In this document: in pieces, positions 57,302-64,000 of the stretch
Layout: every line of letters starts with the position of its first letter
Position numbering within the stretch: position 1 is the first letter of the stretch
Assembly (NCBI GenBank): GCA_029204045.2
Contig: CM055081.1
Span: 4,438,812-4,502,811, forward strand
Direction: 5' to 3'
DNA length: 64,000 bases
DNA from: Tillandsia leiboldiana
Taxonomy: Eukaryota > Streptophyta > Magnoliopsida > Poales > Bromeliaceae
Notes under the pieces: generated by a model
Databases searched by the model: none
What the model was told of the DNA's origin: nothing
The model's input: the letters and a program-made list of their open reading frames with translations, nothing else
Translations under genes and position numbers: made by a program

Positions 57302-57857
57302 CTAAATTGATGGTGGATCTCTTGTATTAGCGCTAGAGTTGACGGATTGCCCAACAAGTTGTCGCAATAGAGACTTAATTTCAAGTATTTCTAAGTTATG
57401 TTTGTTTTGCATTACTTGCATTTGACTTTGCAACCTTCTGACTTCTTCTTTCATAGGATCTTCTCGCCCATTATCCATATCTCTAAGCTGAGATTGAATA
57501 CCAAAAACTTGTATTGGAGTAGGTCCATTCTCATAACCCAAAACTCGACCATATTTATCTTTTTTCAGAGTGTTCTTGATGTAATCATTTTCCAAATTAG
57601 TGGTAGATTTCGAGGGTTCAGCAGCTGAACTTGCTGCTATAGCTTCCTTTGCATTCTCCTATAGTGACATGGAGCGATACAAAGATGTGAGATTATTGTA
57701 TTGTAAATATCTTTTAATGAAAAAAACAATCATCTAATTTCTTAGTGCATACCAGAAAATTGCTTGATGCTGTATTGATGTAAGTTTTATCTTTGCTATT
57801 GTGAGTTATGGCATAAAACTCGATACGTCCAGGCTTTCTTTGTTTTTTCTTTTCCTG
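57302..57857 (-). pseudogene. CACTA transposase C-terminal fragment (En/Spm, Transposase_24 type)
   Basis: The minus strand gives KPGRIEFYAITHNSKDKTYI (upstream exon, about 57857-57752), then an intron. The next exon continues through KSTTNLENDYIKNTLKKDKY, GRVLGYENGPTP and a coiled-coil end (KEEVRRLQSQMQVMQNKHNL) to a stop at 57302. The order and wording fit the C-terminus of plant Ptta/En/Spm proteins, where a coiled coil follows a G-RVxGYxxGP-like motif. The N-terminal and catalytic parts are absent from the window, so this is a remnant. Confidence 0.75.
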
Positions 57858-58339
57858 CCATTAACACAAACACACACATATTAGTGCAAGTGAAAAAAAA
57901 AAAACAACTTGAAATAATTTCATATAAATAACTGATTTCAATTTCATCTTTCTACTTTAAAGAACAATAAGTACAATAAAAAAAAAATCATTTTACAAAT
58001 TCATCCCTCTTCCTTGCAAAACTCTTAGAACTAAATATAATACAAGATAATATAATTATATACTAGATATAAATAAATATATATAATAATAATATTATTA
58101 TTATTATTACATACTGAATATGATTAAATATTTAACAAGACTGAACACTCCATAAAATATGAATATAAGTAAAAATAATACGACTACATATACTTACGTA
58201 ATTAATTATTCGATATCACCGTACATAATTAAGAAATTAATATAATATTAAAATAATATAAATATATATTATATAAAAATAAAAATAAAAATAATATAAC
58301 TACAGTAAATATAGAGAGAGTGCCTTGAAAAATAGGGAG

Positions 58340-58370
58340 GAAGAGAAAAAATAATAATTTCCCTCTCCTA

Positions 58371-58420
<50 letters not shown>
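58340..58420. repeat. (TA)n microsatellite left of the MITE cluster
   Basis: A TA run of about 24 units from 58373, interrupting AT-rich DNA. Confidence 0.85.
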
Positions 58421-58424
<4 letters not shown>

Positions 58425-58650
58425 TTGTGCTGGAATGCTATTGATAGCACCAGCCCAACTTTGTCATTCATTTTGTAATCCTTGGATCGTATCGAGATTC
58501 GTGGAGGATTTTTAATGAAAAAAAAGAGAAAAAAAAAAGTAAAAAGCTCTTCTTTTTAATTAAAGAGCTTGCACGAATCTCAATGCGATCCAAGAACTAC
58601 AAAATGAATGGTAAAGTTGGGCTGGTGCTATCAATAGCATTCCAGCACAA

Positions 58651-58653
<3 letters not shown>
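58421..58653. mobile_element. Foldback MITE with ~90 bp inverted arms
   Basis: AGAGTTGTGCTGGAATGCTA at the left is the reverse complement of the right end TAGCATTCCAGCACAACTCT. The arms pair over about 90 bases with a few mismatches around an A-rich loop. It sits inside (TA)n, so a TA-type target is likely. Confidence 0.88.

Positions 58654-58654
<1 letters not shown>

Positions 58655-58717
<63 letters not shown>
58655..58717. repeat. (TA)n microsatellite between MITEs
   Basis: A pure TA run of about 30 units. Confidence 0.92.
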
Positions 58718-58720
<3 letters not shown>

Positions 58721-58895
58721 CAATGCTACCTGTACACCCCGAAGGGGTGTACATCATACACCTCCACCATTTTAATGGTGGCGATACTTTTTACGGGTCA
58801 CATCAAGTGACCCATCATCACACCCCCATCCTTAGATGGGTGGGTGTAAGATGTACACCCCCTTTGGGGGTGTACATGTAGCGTTGCTCTTTTCC
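58718..58895. mobile_element. MITE copy 2 (GTACACCCC family)
   Basis: GAGCAATGCTACCTGTACAC at the left and GTGTACATGTAGCGTTGCTC at the right are inverted. Inner palindromes CCACCATT-AATGGTGG and GGGTCAC-GTGACCC match the copy at 1479. Confidence 0.85.
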
Positions 58896-58898
58896 ATA

Positions 58899-59076
58899 GG
58901 AAAATGCTACTTGTACACCCCATTTGGGGGTGTACATCGCACACCCCACCCATCCAATGGGTGGGATGTGGTGAGGGGTCACTTCACAATTTGTGAAGTG
59001 ACCCCCCCACCCTTAGATAGGTGGGTGTAAGATGTACACCCCCTTTGGGGGTGTACATGTAGCGTTGCTCTTTTCC
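58899..59076. mobile_element. MITE copy 3 (GTACACCCC family)
   Basis: It starts GGAAAATGCTACTTGTACAC and ends GTACATGTAGCGTTGCTC plus TTTTCC, three bases after copy 2. The inner part pairs around CACTTCACAATTTGTGAAGTG. Confidence 0.85.
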
Positions 59077-59391
59077 ATATATATATATACTCATATTAAT
59101 AATAATAATAATAATTTTTTTAAATTATTCAAACGAAGTTAGATAGAATTTTTTTTAAAAAGAAAATTAGATTGAACTTATATATACCCATATATTTTTA
59201 GATAAGATTAGGTAAGCATTAGTTATGTCTACGTTGGATTCGACGTTTAAAAAGATTAGGTAGAATCCTAATAAAGTAAACTGTCCCGCAATGATACGCT
59301 GGATCACACCCGATCAGCCCCACCTGGGCCGTATATACGTACCATTATATCGGGGCAGTAGAACGTGACATTTTCAAGGAAGAGCAAGCTA

Positions 59392-59393
<2 letters not shown>
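59077..59393 (+). promoter_or_regulatory. Probable GPX promoter region
   Basis: Between the MITE cluster and the GA tract. It has (AAT)n at 59097-59114 and TATATAC at 59331, a possible TATA box about 110 bases before the ATG. The MITE cluster lies only about 370 bp upstream of the ATG. Confidence 0.4.

Positions 59394-59431
<38 letters not shown>
59394..59431 (+). repeat. (GA)n tract in the GPX 5' leader or core promoter
   Basis: An uninterrupted GA run ends 12 bases before the GPX start codon. Such GA/CT tracts are common in plant 5' leaders and can bind BBR/BPC factors; that role is an inference here. Confidence 0.8.
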
Positions 59432-59433
<2 letters not shown>

Positions 59434-59442
59434 AGTAGAGAG

Positions 59443-59606
59443 ATGGGAGCCTCGCAATCATCGCCCGAGGAGACTTCCATACATAAATTCACCGTGAAAG
59501 TAAAACAAATCTTTCTTTTTTCGTTCTTCTTCGTCTTGGATTTTTTGTTTTTATTTTTGCTTTTATTTTTTCTTTTTGTTGGATTAAATTGGTTAAGTTT
59601 ATTTTC

Positions 59607-59639
<33 letters not shown>

Positions 59640-60839
59640 TAAGGATTGTGTTTTGTTTTGTTTTGTTTTGTTTTTGTGTTGTTGCAGGATAGCAGCGGCA
59701 AGGACGTTGATTTGGGGGTTTACAAGGGGAAGGTTCTTCTCGTTGTAAATGTTGCTTCCAAATGGTATTTTTTTAAAACATTTTATATAAAAAAAAACAC
59801 TCTTTTCTCTGATTTTTGAAATTTGGTTCGATTACACTCGGTGACTCTTCTAAGTTTAAAAAGTAAAAAAGATTTTTTTTTAAAAAAGTATAAAATTTGT
59901 TTTAATTAACCAACAGGCCCCAGTAAATAATTTCTGTTATTAATTACAACTTCTGACCAGTGATTTCACCTTTGAAAGTTTCAAAGTTTATATTTACTCT
60001 TATTAGATAAATGTAGGAGTATTTGTAGGGGTGAAAGTGGTTAGGATAAACTCCGTTGACAAGATGCAAATGTGGATGCCAATGTTTAGGTGTATCCAAA
60101 TTCACATCCCAAAAAAAAAAGAAAAAAATATGGATGTGAATACGTTTCTTAAAAAACCGACTGTGTTAGACTGTTTTTACCCCTACCCCTAGGAGATAAG
60201 AGGGGTATTAATAGATATTGTAGAGGAAACTGCATTTATGTTTGTTAAATATTAAAATTTAATGAATAAAATATAGGTATATAAAGTCTGAACACAAGTG
60301 TGAACCTTTAATTGCATTGTGTGTCTTATCGTGATAATTCTACTTTATATTTATATATGGATATTATTATATATTACTATCTGAATAATTTTAGAATATA
60401 AATTTAAGTCATATTTGAATCCTAATCCTCTTTTAGCGGATATGGTAACGAAAATTTAGCACCCGACGTATATTTGCATCCATCGAAAAATATGGATGTG
60501 GATATGGTCTTATCAAAAATCCAACCGTATTCAACCGTTTTCACCCCTAGGTATTCGAGCTATTTGCTTTTTATGTAACTCATAATTATTAAGAGAAATT
60601 TATCAAATTGGGGATCAGGTGGCTGATTGAAAGTATTTTATGTTATGTTTTTTTGTGGTAAGTTCTTAAACTTAGGTGGCTAGGACCAAACATTAGGAAG
60701 TTCAGCATATCTTTCCCCATTTGCCCCCTAATTTTCCCGCTTCATCTCCTTAAAATGAATTGTGAATTGTGTAACAGTGGTTTCACCGATAGCAACTACA
60801 CCCAGTTGACAGAACTATACAGCAAGTACAAGAACAAAG
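59443..60839 (+). CDS. GPX5: Glutathione peroxidase, GPX5-like, first three exons (3' part outside the window)
   Basis: Plant glutathione peroxidase-like enzymes reduce lipid and hydrogen peroxides, mostly with thioredoxin as donor. Exons are 59443-59499, 59688-59764 and 60778-60839, all with GT-AG junctions and matching phases. They encode about 65 residues. The exon 2/3 junction creates the family signature NVASKCGFT, with peroxidatic Cys45; the later Gln, Trp and Asn of the active site would be in exons not seen here. The N-terminus MGASQSSPEE lacks a transit peptide and fits a myristoylation consensus (Gly2, Ser6), as in Arabidopsis GPXL5, which is reported at the plasma membrane. I found no fourth exon up to 64000, so intron 3 is at least 3.1 kb, or the gene is broken by the repeats there. 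A (GA)n tract lies in the 5' leader. Confidence 0.9.
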
Positions 60840-61854
60840 GTAGGTAGTCTCTTTTCTGCTCTTTGTAGGATTCCGAATTCCTTTTTTGGTTGTGTTTGAT
60901 GGTTTCTTGTGAATACTAACTATTCTTTGGAATGCTTTCCCAACTCAAATACTCCTGCAAGATATAGTAGAGTTTTGGTATTAAGTTGGTACTCAATCTT
61001 CTATTTGTGAAATAGTTATCAGGATTCTGTCTTTTTTATTCAAATTGATTTAACGTTGCTTGCATGGCTAAATGAGCTTGAGGTTAACTTGAATTTGCCC
61101 CATTGGACATATCATGTTTCACACATAACTCTGAAAATGAAAAAACAATATGCATTTTACCTTCCTATGTGATACTGTAATTGCAGCTAGTGAGGTTGAT
61201 GCTAACTAGTTCTCTTAGCACAGATCTCTCGAGTGCAATATTGTGTCTTTCAAGTCAGTAAATGCTTTTTTCTTTCTTTTTGTTTTTTTCGGTGAGGGGG
61301 TGGGGGGTGGTTGTTATGTGCAACACGCTTTATATCCACGAGGCAAGCTGCATTACAGGCTTCCATCTTTTTTTTAATCTCTAGTACAAATTTTGGATTT
61401 AATTAGGAAAAGAGCAGTGTTCACAAATTGCATTCCTTTTTGCGCCTTGGGATGGATCGATCACTTGTTAGATGTAGCTCCTCGCTAGGGTGATGATAAA
61501 GTAGTATTTCCAATCCTATTCACATTCTTTTAAGAAACCTTGTCGTCACAAAGTACTTCATTTTTTCGTGTTTTAAAGTTTCCTTTTGTTAGTTTTCATT
61601 GGCATTATCTTCAATGCGTACCATGTCCCTTCTTTCACTACTATTCATCTTCCAAAACTTTTGTTGAAGAAATAGGATTTTATAAATCAAATAAAACATA
61701 CTTGATTTTTCAATTGCTAGAGTTCTTCTATGTATACCCAATAAGTGACCCTCTAGTCAAGCAGTCTGGAAACCTGCAGAATATGCTGACCGGCTGGTTA
61801 GACAATTGCTTATTTGGCAAGAAGTCGATGACTGGTCCACCTAGTGATTTGTCT

Positions 61855-61912
<58 letters not shown>
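60840..61912 (+). other. GPX intron 3, first part
   Basis: After donor GTAGGT the sequence is T-rich and intron-like. No match to the expected next exon (the region with the active-site Gln) was seen. Confidence 0.6.
61865..61912. repeat. (GA)n tract beside the foldback element
   Basis: A GA run with one AAAG interruption, immediately left of the foldback element. Confidence 0.9.
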
Positions 61913-61914
<2 letters not shown>

Positions 61915-62444
61915 CTGGTATGCTTTTATAAGCACGGAACGCTACGTACTTATAAGTCATTTTCGATGTTGGGTCTTCCGAATCGACGATTGGCTTCGTT
62001 AGACTTGATTTAAAGTATTTGAAGTATCTAGAAAATAAATTTCATGATTTTTCGATTTCATTTCCCTAGTAATCGAAGGGGCTCAAATCAACAATTTTAA
62101 TGATCGTGGTGAGCCATTTGCAAGTTTAACGATGTAGAAATATCCAAATCATGTAAAATTTTGATAGAAAATTCTTTATACTATATAAAATAAGATCAAT
62201 ATGTTTGATTTAAAATTTTAGTATCATATCATCACATTTTGTGGAATTTTTTATTTTCAGCCGTTGATTTTGAGCCCTTTCGATTACTAGGCAAATGATA
62301 TTGAAAAATCGTAAAATTTATTTTCTTGGTACTTCAAATACTCTAGTTCAAGTCTAATGGAGCCGATCGTCGATTCGGAAGTCCCAACATCAAAAACGAC
62401 TTATAAGCACGGAAAGCTCCTTGCTTATAAAAAGCATACCAACC
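61913..62444. mobile_element. Foldback element of about 530 bp in GPX intron 3
   Basis: GGCTGGTATGCTTTTATAAG at the left pairs with CTTATAAAAAGCATACCAAC at the right. The arms extend about 200 bases each (AATCGACGAT with ATCGTCGATT, TAATCGAAGG with CCTTTCGATTA) around an AT-rich centre. No coding capacity. Confidence 0.87.
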
Positions 62445-62451
62445 GCACTAT

Positions 62452-62472
62452 ATATATATATATATATATATA
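62452..62472. repeat. (TA)n tract right of the foldback element
   Basis: About ten TA units, followed by GAGTTCCTATGCTTTTAAAA, which may begin another small element. Confidence 0.85.
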
Positions 62473-62699
62473 ATTGAGTTCCTATGCTTTTAAAAGTACC
62501 AAGTCATTAGTGCTTGTAGGTTTGTAGCCATTGGATGAAAAAATGTGTGTCTGCCGCCACGAACGAACCTACTCACGAGGAGTGGTCATTCATGATACAA
62601 ATCGAGTTTGTTTGGGTTTTTTATTTGAAATCAGGTTTGTAGGCTCATAGCTTCCAACAGACTCAAGAATCTGTTATTAATTATCCCACACTTGCAGTG

Positions 62700-63825
62700 T
62701 TAAGGGACCCTCGATTAAGAGACCAAAAATGATTGCTGATGATGAAAGAGACCAAAGCGTGAAAGAATAAAAATTTATTAATATAAATTGCTGTGTACAT
62801 GGCTTAAGCAGGGGCATGCCCCCAATGTACATAAGTGCTCGGTTTATGAATTTAGCAGTTAATTAAGTTGCTCAGTTTAACGACTTTGCGGTCAATTAAG
62901 GTTGAGTTTTGACTTGATTTGCTCAGTTTAACGACTTGGCGGTCAATTAAGGTTGAGTTTGATATGACTTGCAATTTGGGTTTGGCTTGCGAGTCGATGA
63001 AATTGACTTAGCCGATTGAATTCAACTCAGTTTGAACTTTTGATCTTTAGTTCAGGTGGAGTTGATTTTAATTGATTCGGTTCATCCTTGGAGTTTGGTT
63101 TGAACCTTTGAATAGGTTGGGTTCAAAATGAACTGGTTTGAACCTTTTGTATTTGATTTGGGTTGAGCTGCCTTAGGCTTTCGCTCGGTTTGTCCCTTTT
63201 TCAATTTGGTTTGGGTCGAACCATTATACTTTGATTCAGGACCCGTTGAGATTTGGTTCAGGTCGAACCCTTATAACTTGGTTCGAAATCCTTTGAAATT
63301 TACTTGGGTCAGGCCCTTATAGTTCGGCTCAACTTGGACCCTTCTGTAGTTCGGCTTGGTTCAGATCGTAACCCTATGATTTAGTTCGAGATCCGTTTGA
63401 ACTTGAAACTCCATTGCATTTGGTTTGGATTGAATCTTTATGGTTTGATTTAAGACGCCTTTGAGTTTGGTTTGAGTCACCCTCTTTGCGGTTTGGCTCA
63501 AAACCCTATGACTTTGATTTGGGATCGAGCTGATGCATGGTCCGCTTCATATGATTCCACCCAGATTCAATTTAGGTTGAACCGGCTTATGGTTTGGCTT
63601 GGCTTGTCTTGATCCTCTCGCGATTCAGATTCAGTTTGGGTTGAACCGGTTTATAGTTCAAATTGAATCTTTTATGGTTCAGTTTAAGGCGAACCGGCTT
63701 GTGGTTTGATTCGGTTCAGCTTGAACCTCTTGTAGTTCGCCTTGAGTTATATATCTCAATTGTATTTGTTTTAAATCATATCCATATTGGGTTCAGTTGG
63801 CAATTCGATTTAAATCGAATTAAGT
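62700..63825. repeat. Degenerate GGTTxGGGTTGAACC-type repeat region
   Basis: Words such as TTGGTTTGGGTTGAACC, GGTTCAGGTCGAACCC and TTGGCTCAAAACC recur every 40-60 bases. A near-exact ~54 bp tandem pair lies at 62875-62980 (AACGACTTGGCGGTCAATTA). It may be part of an LTR. No gene seen. Confidence 0.65.
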
Positions 63826-64000
63826 CGAGCCGTGTCTATCACGAAGATGGCGATTGGCTCGATCGGTGCCTATCACGAAGATGGCGGTTTGATCGAGTCG
63901 AGCCGTGCCTATCACGAAGATGGCGATTGGCTCGATCGGTGTCTATCACGAAGATGACGGTTTGATCGGTCGAGCCGTGCCTATCACAAAGATGGCGGCT
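63826..64000. repeat. Minisatellite running off the right edge
   Basis: TATCACGAAGATGGCGG-type units start near 63837, 63870, 63910, 63943 and 63982. The spacing alternates at about 33 and 40, so the higher-order unit is about 73 bp. The open frame here is a product of the repeat. Confidence 0.85.

Larger units (their letters stand above)
56559..57960 (-). mobile_element. CACTA (En/Spm) transposon, one end with transposase remnant
   Basis: CACTACAAAAAAGGCGG begins at 56559. Subterminal repeats with GCGACGCTT and AAGCGTCG follow over about 400 bp (56580-56970), the classic CACTA end. A transposase C-terminus on the minus strand points to this end. No opposite TTTTTTGTAGTG was found, so the right end is missing or diverged; the end coordinate is approximate. 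Confidence 0.8.

Noticed and set aside
58229..58810. Frames with Ile-Tyr repeats
   Set aside because: Translations of (TA)n microsatellites.
59365..59748. A single 127-codon frame across the GPX start
   Set aside because: It runs through the GA tract and intron 1 in a different frame from GPX. The spliced GPX model explains the region.
61540..62013. A 157-codon frame in GPX intron 3
   Set aside because: It runs from intron DNA through (GA)n, translated as Arg-Glu repeats, into the foldback element; no domain.

Overview
This is a stretch of a flowering-plant nuclear chromosome. The evidence is plant-type FIS1 and glutathione peroxidase genes split by GT-AG introns, tRNA-iMet-primed LTR retrotransposons, Mutator and CACTA transposons, foldback MITEs and long (TA)n and (GA)n tracts. 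A monocot is my guess; the species cannot be fixed from the sequence alone. Most of the window is nested transposable-element DNA. I find no tRNA, rRNA or CRISPR array.

Layout. 1-1400: an AT-rich region with a leftward TATA box, CT repeat and telo-box, probably the promoter and 5' end of a gene that runs off the left edge. 1479-1650: a MITE. 2828-12490: a pile of LTR fragments: an inverted LTR of family C split by a tiny TRIM-like element, a second TRIM-like copy in the other orientation, two LTRs of a chromovirus (family B, one per strand), and a 5'-truncated copia element with a broken gag. 13411-24807: the best-defined mobile element, a Ty3/gypsy element (family A) with two ~4.04 kb LTRs, a 3.3 kb decayed interior and a TATGT target duplication. 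It sits inside an older LTR of its own kind. 25730-28107: a family A-like LTR on the minus strand. 28108-31840: a decayed Mutator (MULE) transposase followed by a plant mobile domain (PMD/MAIN-like) reading frame that the LTR cuts off. 31900-32340: a dense array of short GTGAGAG dyads. 32465-35984: another minus-strand LTR.

Two cellular genes are clear. FIS1 (minus strand, 36415-51497, five coding exons, 167 aa) encodes the tail-anchored adaptor for mitochondrial and peroxisomal fission. Its first intron is 10.4 kb and carries an antisense LTR retrotransposon with a TGAGT duplication and a truncated 3' LTR. A glutathione peroxidase gene (GPX5-like, plus strand, from 59443) shows its first three exons, including the peroxidatic cysteine; the rest lies beyond the right edge.

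Between them lie an unrecognised, partly duplicated coding relic (53406-53977), a minus-strand copia 3' end, a CACTA end with transposase remnant, and three MITEs inside (TA)n tracts. Downstream of GPX exon 3 are a 530 bp foldback element and minisatellite-like DNA to the window end.

The host genes have no evident functional link with each other. The unusual material is in the repeats: a perfect TTTCGGGCGCCCGAAA palindrome about 40-50 bp upstream of LTR TATA boxes, GTACCGGTAC clusters shared by two unrelated LTR families, the MULE-PMD composite, and the antisense retroelement in FIS1.
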